Below, piece after piece: positions 1 to 7,516 of a DNA stretch of 16,647 bases. Origin of the DNA: an uncultured Bryobacterales bacterium (GTDB lineage: Bacteria > Acidobacteriota > Terriglobia > Bryobacterales > UBA6623). The DNA is taken from contig CAMPKL010000017.1 of NCBI GenBank assembly GCA_946887065.1, positions 1-16,647 of the forward strand, written 5' to 3'. The notes under the pieces are model-generated. The model was given only the letters and a program-made list of their open reading frames with translations, was not told where the DNA came from and searched no databases. A program made the position numbers and the translations under genes. How positions within the stretch are numbered: the first letter of the stretch is position 1; every line of letters starts with the position of its first letter.

Positions 1-48
1 TCCATGGCATGGAAGAGGTCGAGGGTTCGAGCCCCTCCAGGTCCACCA
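1..48 (+). tRNA. tRNA-Ala (GGC), 3' part only
   Basis: The first 48 bases fold as the 3' half of a tRNA. Bases 1-3 and 11-13 pair as the inner anticodon stem. The seven-base loop at 4-10 has T33 followed by anticodon GGC at 6-8, which reads Ala codon GCC. A variable loop follows, then a five-pair T stem (GAGGG/CCCTC) closing a TTCGAGC loop. The 3' acceptor strand is CAGGTCC, then discriminator A and an encoded CCA at 46-48. The acceptor strand carries T at position 70, compatible with the G3:U70 pair that defines tRNA-Ala, although position 3 lies outside the window. The 5' half is missing only because the window starts here. Confidence 0.93.
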
Positions 49-726
49 ATTTCTTCAACAACTTAGCGGTCGGTCCCTGGATCGAGGACAGCGGATTCTT
101 CGCCTATGAAACGCGGTGCTGCGCTGCTGGGAATGCCGAAGGGAGTTTTCGTCGAACACGGTGATTCTTCTGCCGTATTCTTCGGCGGGAGGCGAGAATA
201 CCCCAAGTCTTCGAAGTAGGATTCCGGAGGGAAAGGCACGAATATCAGCTCGCGCTTTCGTGGGATGACCGCGCCTTTGCCGAGGGAGCTTTCTCATTCG
301 AAATAGAAGCGCGCCACCGCACGGAGGACGGCGAATGGCGTCGCGTCCCGGCGGCGTTGTTCTCGGCGTCGACCCGTTCACCGGCTATCTGCTCAGGGCC
401 GGACTGAGTACGACAATCGCGCAAACGATTCAATGTAAGAATGCGACCGCGGAAGTGCCTTGGTTCAAGTCAAGGGCGCGGGCGATCGGTAGTTGTTTCC
501 GGCAACATCTTCCGAAGATGGGCGCCAACATGTCCGCGCGAGTTGCGCGTTGCATCTTTCGCGCTGGTTTCTAGTTAGTGCCAAGTAGGGAACATCGGGC
601 GCTGCCGCGATGGATTCGTGCCGCTTCGGATGACTCTGGTTGGCCCGTTGCGGATCAAGATGGCTAGCGGAGCATAGGGCCATCCAAAGCACAGCCGCCA
701 GCCGCCCGCGACCAGCAGGCGGTTTG
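49..726. other. Gene-poor stretch after tRNA-Ala, with degraded coding-like sequence
   Basis: No complete gene can be supported between the tRNA and the stop codon of the beta-helix gene. The first half (to about 407) contains a coding-like fragment described separately. From about 408 to 726 there are only short unconvincing open frames on both strands, with no recognisable product and no hairpin or repeat that I could make out. A region downstream of a tRNA 3' end is a common landing site for integrated elements, but I see no integrase and no second copy of the tRNA end in this window. Confidence 0.55.
106..407 (+). pseudogene. Coding-like fragment with frame disruption, unknown product
   Basis: Two overlapping plus-strand frames look like pieces of one protein. 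Frame one runs from ATG 106 to TAG 217-219 and includes GVFVEHGDSSAVFFGG. Frame two is open from 165 to TGA 405-407 (80 codons) and includes EYQLALSWDDRAFAEGAF followed by FSFEIEARHR. Frame two has alternating hydrophobic/charged, beta-like composition but no ATG or GTG start. A single frame shift between 165 and 217 would join them into about 100 codons. I do not recognise the family. It may be a chance open frame in GC-rich DNA; the protein-like composition is the only support. Confidence 0.3.
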
Positions 727-2601
727 CTAGTTTGTCCGCCGGCCGCGAGAGGCCGAGCCGGCTGACCGCCCTCGGGCTGGTCTCACCTCAGACAGCCGCG
801 GCGCGGGAAACTCCTCCCGAGTGACGCGGTCTGAAAGTTGCGCCTCGCCGCTTGGACGTCGCCACCCCAAAGAGGCCGTTACGGTCATGGGTCCCGACTC
901 TCCTGGATCGAGAGTCGCGGTGTAGCTTGTGATGTCTAGCTGCATCGACATGGGCCGCTTAGCCGAAACTTCCACTCCAAACAAACTTGGCCCGCACACT
1001 GCGCTGTCTGTGTTCTTAACGTTGATCGTAAAAGCAACGGTATTGTAGTCGACGTTCACCGGCCGCCCTATCGTCAGAGTCGGCGATCCCTTGGAGCAAG
1101 TCGTCGACAACGTGGTAGTGGTAGTGGTAGTGGTAGTCGTCGTCGGGACAACGACTTTAGGGTCCTTCGTCGTCGTCGGGGGCGGCGGCGGCTCAGTCCA
1201 CAGACTGAACCCGGGATCGGAACCTCCGACTATCCCTTTGAAGGGGCTGTCGTCGGGGAGCGCATAGCCGGATAGGCGGAGGTCCTCAACGGCCGCAACG
1301 AAGTAATTGTTGGCAGGGTAGACCGTTGGACTGCCGCCGATGAAAAGGTTCGCATCGACTTCCGCTCCTGGAAAGTGGGCAGCGAGTGTCTTGTTCCCGC
1401 CAGCCACACCGGATCCCTTGATGCCATACGCTCCCAAGTTGAGTATGTTGCCTCGTAACACGAAATCACTAACGTGCGTTCCGTCCGACATCTGGCTGAC
1501 GAACGCTGCATCTACGGTGTCCAACGCAGTGTTGAACAGAAACTCCACATCATGCATTTCGTTGAGCAGCTGGAACAACCGTCCAGTGACGCCGGCAAAA
1601 AGGTTGTTTTCAACCTTAAGCCCGTCGACTGCCATTATGTTCATTCCTTGCGTGCTGTTGCGGACGACGTTGCCTCTGAATGTGATGTCCTCCGTTCGAG
1701 CGAACGGCTCGCCGTCTAGGCCAAGTCCGTTCGGCACGGCTTTCAACACGATCGCGAACCCGGTTTGGGCGTCCGCCCAATTGTTTTCGAATAGATTCTT
1801 TTCTATCCTAAATCCGGCTCCTAACTTGATCTCAAAGAGATTCTTCACCGACCATCCTTCGTTTTTCCAAGAGTTGGGGCGGGAAACGCGGTTGTTAGAG
1901 AAATTTACTCCGGTGGGCACAATCTCCGGGATATTGTTGTTGCAGCCGCCAAAAATGATTCCGTACCCGGAGCCCTCCAGGTAATTGTCGTCGATATCGA
2001 ACGGGCCAACGCCATTGCAGACCGCGATTGCCATCGCGTCTTGGCCCTTGGACTTGAAATCCGAGATGTAGGAACGGCGAACTCGGACGCGGTTCGTGCT
2101 TAACATCATTCCGCGCTTTGACCCGGCTGAGGAGTCCCCGTGTAGGTAGACGCGGTCGAATTCGATGTTGTCCGGCTGATCTTCAATTCTTGTGGCGGCC
2201 AAGCTGCCGACTCTGACAACGTCGTAGGAGTAGATTCCCGATTCGACCGTGATCTCGACGCCCACGATCCGGTAGTTGTCGGCGTTGGGCAGGAACTCAA
2301 TCGCGGGTGAACTATTGTGGGAGACAATTCGCGCCAAAGTTGCGGTGGGGCCTACGCGGCCCGAGGGAATTGACCCATTGGTCCGGATCGTAATCGGCGC
2401 GCCGGCCGGCTTTGATCGGAGTTTGAAGTTGCCTCGATAGACTGTGCCGGGCTGGAGCAGGATGACGTCTCCCGGTGAAGCCTGGTCGATCGCGATCTGA
2501 AGTCCGGAGGGATTCGTTACGACTACCTCATTGGCCGACGCCGCAAAGGCAAAGAGGGTCGAGAGAATCAATGTTCGCCTGATGACTGACAGGTTCATCA
2601 T
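727..2601 (-). CDS. Secreted right-handed parallel beta-helix protein with Pro/Thr linker
   Basis: 624 residues. A Sec signal peptide occupies residues 1-23 (basic RR, hydrophobic core, cleavage after AASA). Residues about 25-460 are a right-handed parallel beta-helix: it opens with the lyase-like pattern SGLQIAIDQASPGDVILLQPG (written here only as the family recognises it: a disaccharide-lyase-type PbH1 start) and continues with many N-rich turns such as DDNYLEGSGYGI, FSNNRVSRP and VENNLFAGVTG. A Pro5 run near 471 and an almost pure Thr run near 484-497 form a linker to a C-terminal domain with a paired-Cys Ig-like pattern (CSKGSP...NVKNTDSAVCGPSLFG). The fold is that of carbohydrate lyases and other surface glycan-binding proteins; I cannot assign a substrate or a catalytic residue. 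The last 45 residues, from Trp580, are rich in R/P/S/A/G and look out of frame. It is probably exported and transcribed separately from the operon upstream. The first of two adjacent ATGs is used. Confidence 0.8.
   Translation of the reverse strand: MMNLSVIRRTLILSTLFAFAASANEVVVTNPSGLQIAIDQASPGDVILLQPGTVYRGNFKLRSKPAGAPITIRTNGSIPSGRVGPTATLARIVSHNSSPAIEFLPNADNYRIVGVEITVESGIYSYDVVRVGSLAATRIEDQPDNIEFDRVYLHGDSSAGSKRGMMLSTNRVRVRRSYISDFKSKGQDAMAIAVCNGVGPFDIDDNYLEGSGYGIIFGGCNNNIPEIVPTGVNFSNNRVSRPNSWKNEGWSVKNLFEIKLGAGFRIEKNLFENNWADAQTGFAIVLKAVPNGLGLDGEPFARTEDITFRGNVVRNSTQGMNIMAVDGLKVENNLFAGVTGRLFQLLNEMHDVEFLFNTALDTVDAAFVSQMSDGTHVSDFVLRGNILNLGAYGIKGSGVAGGNKTLAAHFPGAEVDANLFIGGSPTVYPANNYFVAAVEDLRLSGYALPDDSPFKGIVGGSDPGFSLWTEPPPPPTTTKDPKVVVPTTTTTTTTTTTLSTTCSKGSPTLTIGRPVNVDYNTVAFTINVKNTDSAVCGPSLFGVEVSAKRPMSMQLDITSYTATLDPGESGPMTVTASLGWRRPSGEAQLSDRVTREEFPAPRLSEVRPARGRSAGSASRGRRTN
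1112..1137. repeat. Short tandem repeat (GTGGTA)4 within the Thr linker codons
   Basis: Four exact copies of the hexamer GTGGTA occupy 1112-1135, with GT following. On the coding (minus) strand they give alternating ACT/ACC codons for the Thr run of the beta-helix protein. Each unit is two codons, so gain or loss of units would change linker length without changing frame. Confidence 0.85.
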
Positions 2602-2949
2602 TGACTCTTCGGACCGCCGGCCACTGGAGTGAGGAAATGTTTCGCAGCCTCGCGGTGGCCGAGGAAGCCATTGCTTTCGCTTTTATTAATTCCCAGGTCG
2701 GCGGGGCCTGAGTACTCGTTAGGAGGAACGCCCATGCATCGACGTTAGGGTCGATGGATTTGAGTCAACTACGGGGGAAAACCTGAGATCTTCCCTCGAT
2801 GGCATTAGAATTGGTAGACGATTTCACCGAAGGCGCTCGTCCGCTATACCTGAGCGAAAGGCCTTTGCGTGCTGGAGATCACAATGGCCAGCCGATCGAC
2901 TGGTCGCATGTTCGACCAGTCGCAGCAGGTCGAAAATGCCGAGCCCTTA
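2602..2949. other. Intergenic region between kinase-like and beta-helix genes
   Basis: 348 bp with no supportable gene. A plus-strand open frame crosses it but only shadows the end of the kinase-like gene and has no protein character. The region holds the strong hairpin at 2897-2922. A very tentative minus-strand promoter is also present: TTGACT at 2768-2763 with a poor -10-like TAACGT 15 bp further on. If real, it would leave a leader of about 140 bases before the beta-helix ATG. The tRNA-Leu-like string at about 2809-2820 is discussed among the rejected items. Confidence 0.5.
2897..2922 (-). terminator. Perfect 10-bp inverted repeat after the kinase-like gene
   Basis: CGACTGGTCG and CGACCAGTCG are exact reverse complements separated by six bases. 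The hairpin lies 27 bp past the stop codon of the minus-strand kinase-like gene, where a transcript end is expected. No run of U follows on the minus strand (the next bases read ATCGGCTGG), so it is not a textbook intrinsic terminator. It could instead be a 3'-end stabilising hairpin or a palindromic binding site upstream of the beta-helix gene. Confidence 0.5.
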
Positions 2950-4710
2950 TCAGTTCGTTAGCGCTTCAGCGGCCGGCCCCGCTGGTGGATTCGATTTCGG
3001 CTGATCCTTGGCACTCTCGATCTCCGCGTCGTGACGGGGCCTTTGGATGCCCACTACGTCGAATGTGCCGTTCCTATTGCGGATGGTCAGCACCAGCGGT
3101 TCCTGCCATTGAGGATTGTCGGCGTGGAAAGTGCGGATTCGGGCAACGGCGTAGCGCAACCCGGCATCGTCGGCCGGCCCCCAGGCCTCTTGCGGAATCG
3201 TCAGCTGTGGCCCACTTGGGGTGACTTCGCCGCCTACCGTCCGTTCTTCGTTCTTCAAGTTGTCAAGAGCGGACCACTGCACTCGATAGGTAGCGTTCCC
3301 TTGGGCGGCTCCGGCGCGTAGGGCGGCATTCTCAAAATCCACTTGGCGGCCGTCGGCGCTTAGCTCGAATCGGTCGAGCGGGTTGGTTTGGCGAATCCAG
3401 TAGCGGATGCACTTGTCGCGACGCTGGATGAGGGTCTTTGTCAGATAGGCGGCGGCCTCGGGGTCGCTGATCTGGCCGGTGGCAACAACCGCCCGGATCA
3501 CATCGTCGGTGAAGTAGGTCAGCAAACTGGCGCCCCAGAAGGCGTCGGCTTCATCCATGCGGTCGAAGGCGGGATTGGGGTATTCGGGCTTCCACTTCCA
3601 GGGCTCGAAGAAATCTCCCTCGAAGTTGCCGACAGCTGGATAGGAGGGATATTTGACGTGCATCCAGTCGCGGGTCCACAGGCCGAAAGTGTAGATGCCC
3701 TTGAGCAGCGCGCCGCCATCCGCGTAGTACTCATATCCGGCACGCGGTTCTTGCAGACTCGTGCTGCCGCTGCCCATGTTGGAGCCGAAGTCGAGCAAGT
3801 AGTGCTTGATGAAGCGGCGGCCGTTCTCTTCGGTCAACGCGTCGAAAGTATTGATGGAACGGGAATCATCGTGATGCAGCCATGCGGCGAACACCCGCAA
3901 ACCTCGCAGCTCGCGGCGCTTCTCGTGCGGATAGATGTCGTTGGGGTCGTCGGGGCGAGTTTCGTGATAACGATACTGGCCAATGGGTCTGCCCTTGATG
4001 AAGCGGCTGGCTAGAACTCGGACCTTACCGTCCGCGCCGACCCGCGCGAGCTTGCCTAGCCAGTGATCCACGTCTCTTTCGGTGATCGCGCGCCTCACTC
4101 CGCTCTCGTCGGTCCAGTCGGCTTCGGGGTCCACCCGAATCTCGGAGCGATCGAGGTAGAGAACAAAATCCTCCGGCACGTTGTACCCGAGGGCGTGAAA
4201 GATCTTCGTGGAGATCACCTCGACCGAGGAGGGCAGTTCAGGCAGGTGCACCGGATCAAGCTTGAAGAGGTAACGATCGCCGCGGGAATCGCGAATCGTG
4301 AACTTAGGCGTGATGCCGCCGGAGGGCCGTCCGACTACGACCCAGGCGCCGGGCGCGGGGCCGTCGACGGTGTCGGGTCCGCGGACGATGTCTTCGAGGC
4401 TCATCTTGCCTAGCCCGATGCGGTTGGTGAACCAGCTGGAGTCGGGGACTTCGCCCAAGGTATTGATGTTGAGCGCCGGACCGGCGTCTCCTCCCGGGTG
4501 CAGAAAGGAGTTAATCAGGAAATCGGCCTCCTGGTGCAGCTCAAAGTCAGCAACGTCCGGGACGTCTATGACATCCGGATCGTGCCAAAGCGGGTCGTCC
4601 GGATAAAACCGCCTACCGTCGCCGCCGTGGCTCACTGTTTGGGCGAGGGTCGCTATGCCGCACAGCGCGAAAATCGCTGCGGTAAGAACCGTTCTTGAGG
4701 TAGTGTTCAT
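2950..4710 (-). CDS. Secreted protein with protein-kinase-like (HipA/FAM20-like) motifs
   Basis: 586 residues, not a named family that I recognise. Residues 1-23 are a Sec signal peptide (cleavage near TLA-Q; the Cys at 17 does not sit in a good lipobox). The middle has the ordered residues of an atypical kinase fold. There is a Gly-containing strand pair at 128-141 (GRPSGGITPKFTIRD) and Lys150 in YLFKLDP as the possible ATP lysine. Glu164 lies in a helix (EVISTKIF). LHHDDSRSIN at 278-287 gives Asp282 and Asn287 with the D+5 N spacing of kinase catalytic loops. YLLDFG at 304-309 supplies a metal-binding D-F-G. A Trp/Tyr-rich stretch follows (about 340-375), then a C-terminal beta-rich domain (about 446-555). 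It is the second gene after the barrel gene, 11 bp away. An AGGA near its start overlaps the barrel stop codon, suggesting coupled translation. Kinase fold is inference from motifs; phosphoryl transfer, AMPylation or a pseudokinase role are all open. Confidence 0.6.
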   Translation of the reverse strand: MNTTSRTVLTAAIFALCGIATLAQTVSHGGDGRRFYPDDPLWHDPDVIDVPDVADFELHQEADFLINSFLHPGGDAGPALNINTLGEVPDSSWFTNRIGLGKMSLEDIVRGPDTVDGPAPGAWVVVGRPSGGITPKFTIRDSRGDRYLFKLDPVHLPELPSSVEVISTKIFHALGYNVPEDFVLYLDRSEIRVDPEADWTDESGVRRAITERDVDHWLGKLARVGADGKVRVLASRFIKGRPIGQYRYHETRPDDPNDIYPHEKRRELRGLRVFAAWLHHDDSRSINTFDALTEENGRRFIKHYLLDFGSNMGSGSTSLQEPRAGYEYYADGGALLKGIYTFGLWTRDWMHVKYPSYPAVGNFEGDFFEPWKWKPEYPNPAFDRMDEADAFWGASLLTYFTDDVIRAVVATGQISDPEAAAYLTKTLIQRRDKCIRYWIRQTNPLDRFELSADGRQVDFENAALRAGAAQGNATYRVQWSALDNLKNEERTVGGEVTPSGPQLTIPQEAWGPADDAGLRYAVARIRTFHADNPQWQEPLVLTIRNRNGTFDVVGIQRPRHDAEIESAKDQPKSNPPAGPAAEALTN

Positions 4711-4721
4711 TGAGCCAGATC

Positions 4722-6023
4722 CTAGAAGACGTGCTCAGCCCGAAACATCGGAATAAACGCCTCTCGACTGAAAGCTAGGTCGAGCCGGAAGGTGAAGGAC
4801 TTCTTGGAGTGGAAGCGGAACCCCAGTCCGTACGAAGCTTCCCAGTCACTCAGGTCGATATCCGCTCGGCGCCCCGCAACCTTGCCGGCGTCGGCGAAGA
4901 GCGCCATATCGAGCGCCCACCAGGCTTCCCATCTGTATTCTACCGTTGCTAGGACGCTGTTACGATCGCGGTATCGAAACTCGCGAAAACCGCGCAACCG
5001 GTCGCCTCCCAAGTACGGCAAGAAGACGAATGGGATGGCCTCATCCGCGCCGACGTCAGTCATGACGACGTTGCCGCGCAAGGTCAGCACTTTGTAGCCG
5101 TCGTCGAACGGAATGTATTGTTGGGCGTCGAAGTCCCATCGGCGGAAGTGGTAACGATCCTGATGGCGGTCGCGATAGTTGGAAAACTTGGCTCCCAGGT
5201 AACTTCCGGCGCGAGGGTATGCGGGATTATCCCGCCGGTCGTAATCGAGAAACGCGTTGACGACGAGGAAGTCGGGCAGGCTCCCGGTAAAACCAGGAAC
5301 GGCAGCGGGATCAAAAACCTTTTCCAGCGAGGCGAATCGCTCATCTCGGCCAGAGCCTACGCTCGGGCTCAGATAGGAAACGCCGCCGCCGGCGCGAACT
5401 CCATAGATGGGCGCCAGCCAGGCGTCGGCGCCGCCTTCGAGGGAGCGGTAAAGATAGTTGGTGCGATCGCTTCGGCGGGTTTCAGGTCCGATGCCGAAGA
5501 AGTCGTCCTCCGGGTTCTCGTGGTATTTTCCCCGCACGCCGAGGTTGAAGATGGTGCCGCCGATATTCAGCAGTTGACCGCCGGCGACAGCCTCGTAGTA
5601 ATGGTGGGTGCTGTAGGACACATTCGTGCTGTAGTCGAGGCGATTGGGGCGGTCGGGCTCGGGGTAGCCGTCGAGCCACATGCCATTGTGCGTATAGCCC
5701 ACGCCGAAACCAAGCCCTGCTCCGGGCGGGAAGTTTCCGCTGGAAAAGTGCAGGCCGGTTTCGTTACCACGGACGTTGTTGAAGCGCTGGGAAGCACGTT
5801 CGATAAACCTCAGCCCTTGCTCGATTCGTGTTCTCTTCGGGGGCGTTAGTTCTTCCGCCCTAGCCTCGCGCTCAGCTATCAGTAGGTCAGCACGGCTGGG
5901 CGCCTGGGCCTGTAACGGCCGGGTCGCCGTCAGGGCCAAGAATGGCAGCGCCGCCAACGCAGTCCACCGAATCACAGACTTCGTCGAGGAGACAAGCCAC
6001 TCAGCGGAGATCGATCGGGTCAT
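4722..6023 (-). CDS. Omp85/BamA-like outer-membrane beta-barrel without POTRA domains
   Basis: 433 residues. A long N-terminal segment with a hydrophobic core (about 18-40, ending LQAQ) is the signal peptide. GTG at codon 17 (about 5975) would give a more ordinary signal peptide, and no clear ribosome site favours the ATG. After a short charged stretch (45-80) the rest is an alternating-residue beta-barrel. Omp85 hallmarks are seen: DRRDNPAYPRAGSYL at 262-276, LGGDRLRGFREFRYRDRN at 338-355 (the loop-6 R-G-F motif), ALFADAGKVA at 374-383, SYGLGFRF at 397-404, and a terminal Phe. There is no room for the POTRA repeats of BamA or TamA, so it resembles the surface-antigen/patatin-associated barrels and FhaC-like relatives rather than the assembly machine itself. 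It is the first gene of a pair with the secreted kinase-like protein, so it may export, anchor or receive that partner (inference). Confidence 0.85.
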   Translation of the reverse strand: MTRSISAEWLVSSTKSVIRWTALAALPFLALTATRPLQAQAPSRADLLIAEREARAEELTPPKRTRIEQGLRFIERASQRFNNVRGNETGLHFSSGNFPPGAGLGFGVGYTHNGMWLDGYPEPDRPNRLDYSTNVSYSTHHYYEAVAGGQLLNIGGTIFNLGVRGKYHENPEDDFFGIGPETRRSDRTNYLYRSLEGGADAWLAPIYGVRAGGGVSYLSPSVGSGRDERFASLEKVFDPAAVPGFTGSLPDFLVVNAFLDYDRRDNPAYPRAGSYLGAKFSNYRDRHQDRYHFRRWDFDAQQYIPFDDGYKVLTLRGNVVMTDVGADEAIPFVFLPYLGGDRLRGFREFRYRDRNSVLATVEYRWEAWWALDMALFADAGKVAGRRADIDLSDWEASYGLGFRFHSKKSFTFRLDLAFSREAFIPMFRAEHVF

Positions 6024-6214
6024 AGAAGTTCACACGCCCCAAGACGAGCCAAGAAAGGCGCTAGCAATCGCGAATCTAAAAAAATTATCCCGTATCCCCG
6101 CATCGGAGAGATGAAGGCGCGGCGGGACCAAATGCCTTTTTTATTTTCAGCGCGCCTTTCAAGGACGCCAAATGGTAAGTATTCGTACCCTGTCGTCGTC
6201 CTAAGGTGGGGAAC

Positions 6215-7516
6215 TCAAACCGGCTGACGAGCTTGCTCAAAAAAGGCTGGGCCACCGACTTGGCCGCCTTTGAAAGCGATCTCGAGACCGTCCAGAGGGC
6301 TGTCGGACCAGCCGCGACAGAGGGGAGAACCGGGAGCCAGGGGACAGACGGCGGTGAGGGCATAGATCCCAAGTTGGCGGCCGACCCCGGAGGAGGTATC
6401 TCCACCGCAGACGACGGCGCGGCGGATACCGGTCTTTTGCAGGGTTGCGAGGAACAGCCGCCCGAGATTCTCGGAGAGCGAGCGGCGGAACGATTCGTCT
6501 CCCTCGATGAGATTGGGGTCTGCCGGGCCGAGAGCGGTGTAGAAGATGAAACTGCAGCCTTGAGCGGCGATGGAGACCGCCCGTTGCAGAGCGTCATCGA
6601 ATCGGCCGCCGGCGACGGCTCGGGGGTCGAGGGGGATGTCGCCGTAGCCCCGCTCAAGTGCATAGCGGATTGATGCGGCCGTCTCGGGCGAACAACTGCC
6701 GGAAAGAACGGCCAAGCGATCGGTCGGGGCGGCTCGCGGAGGTAGACCGGCTGAGGGGAGGAGTCCGGCGGAGCGCCAGTAGGCGACAAGGGCGTACTCA
6801 AGCCCGGATGAGGCAACGGCGAAGGGAGCGGCGGCGCGATTTTCCCAGATGAGGCGGCCGACTTCGATGAGCGAGGCCTCGTCGAGAACGTCGAACAGAA
6901 TCGCGCGTTCACCCGAGTTTATGGCTTCAGCGACGCAGCTCTGCCCTACTCCGGAGGCAAGCGCCAGCACGTCGACCAGGCCGATCTTGACGCCGGTCTG
7001 GGCGGCGAGATGGCGCCGAAGGTCTGATTCGGCCATAGGCGTCACCGGATGACGGCTCATGGTGGGATGCCGGTCGAGCCGGTAGGTGTCCGAATCAATG
7101 CGGGCGAAGAGGTTGCCGAAGGCTTGGTAACGGCGCAGCTTGGGCGCCCCCACGACGATGGGGGCCCAGGCCGCGGCGAAGACGTCGAGCCCGATGTCGA
7201 GGGCCCGGCCGATGGAGCCGACTTGCGGCGAACTATCGAAGGTCGAGCAGACTTTGTATTGGTTGATGGGAGCGCCGAGGTTTTCCAGTTGTTGAAAGAT
7301 TGGTGGAAGACGCTCTGACATCCATACAGGAGAACGGCTGCGGCTATCGCCGGCGATGCCGATGGCGCGCGCGGAGCGAAAGCGGGATAGCTGTTCCCCA
7401 TTCGGCGGCTGAAGGAAGAGGACAGTTTGTAAGCCGGCCCAGGCGAGCACCTCCATGACGTCCGTTGAGCCCGTGAAATCGTCGCCGTAGTAGGCGACAG
7501 CAAGCTTAGGGATCAC
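6215..7516 (-). CDS. oiaK: Four-carbon acid sugar kinase (DUF1537), probable 3-oxo-isoapionate kinase
   Basis: 433 residues, normal length for the DUF1537 kinase family (OtnK, DtnK, LtnK, OiaK). The N-terminal sugar-acid domain opens with YYGDDFTGSTDV at 9-20, the family signature, and has the HPTMSRHPVTPMAESDL stretch at 150-166. The C-terminal nucleotide domain has VVCGGDTSSGVGRQLG at 368-383 and ends with FKGGQVGGPAFF at 415-426. The start is GTG at 7516-7514, overlapping the stop codon of the RuBisCO-like gene by four bases (GTGA), so the two are very likely translationally coupled. In the D-apionate pathway OiaK phosphorylates 3-oxo-isoapionate to its 4-phosphate using ATP in the cytoplasm. 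The exact substrate is inferred from the neighbours; the kinase family itself is certain. Confidence 0.85.
   Translation of the reverse strand: MIPKLAVAYYGDDFTGSTDVMEVLAWAGLQTVLFLQPPNGEQLSRFRSARAIGIAGDSRSRSPVWMSERLPPIFQQLENLGAPINQYKVCSTFDSSPQVGSIGRALDIGLDVFAAAWAPIVVGAPKLRRYQAFGNLFARIDSDTYRLDRHPTMSRHPVTPMAESDLRRHLAAQTGVKIGLVDVLALASGVGQSCVAEAINSGERAILFDVLDEASLIEVGRLIWENRAAAPFAVASSGLEYALVAYWRSAGLLPSAGLPPRAAPTDRLAVLSGSCSPETAASIRYALERGYGDIPLDPRAVAGGRFDDALQRAVSIAAQGCSFIFYTALGPADPNLIEGDESFRRSLSENLGRLFLATLQKTGIRRAVVCGGDTSSGVGRQLGIYALTAVCPLAPGSPLCRGWSDSPLDGLEIAFKGGQVGGPAFFEQARQPV

Noticed and set aside
1..726. Integrated element at the tRNA-Ala 3' end
   Set aside because: There is no integrase, no direct repeat of the tRNA end and no mobile gene in the window; only a coding-like remnant is seen.
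2799..2830. Bases resembling a tRNA-Leu D arm (AGAATTGGTAGACG)
   Set aside because: The following sequence has no anticodon stem-loop, variable arm or T arm in the right places, so no tRNA can be folded.
3388..4014. 208-codon plus-strand open frame inside the kinase-like gene
   Set aside because: It is a shadow of the real minus-strand gene, which has a signal peptide and coherent motifs; the plus frame has no recognisable domain.
5118..5849. 243-codon plus-strand open frame inside the barrel gene
   Set aside because: It is a GC-rich shadow frame; the minus strand carries clear Omp85 motifs.
6070..6150. Possible terminator between the kinase gene and the barrel gene
   Set aside because: A T run on the minus strand (6083-6077) has only weak, bulged pairing before it (CCCGC/GCGGG with a CATC/GATG inner stem), so I could not support a terminator.
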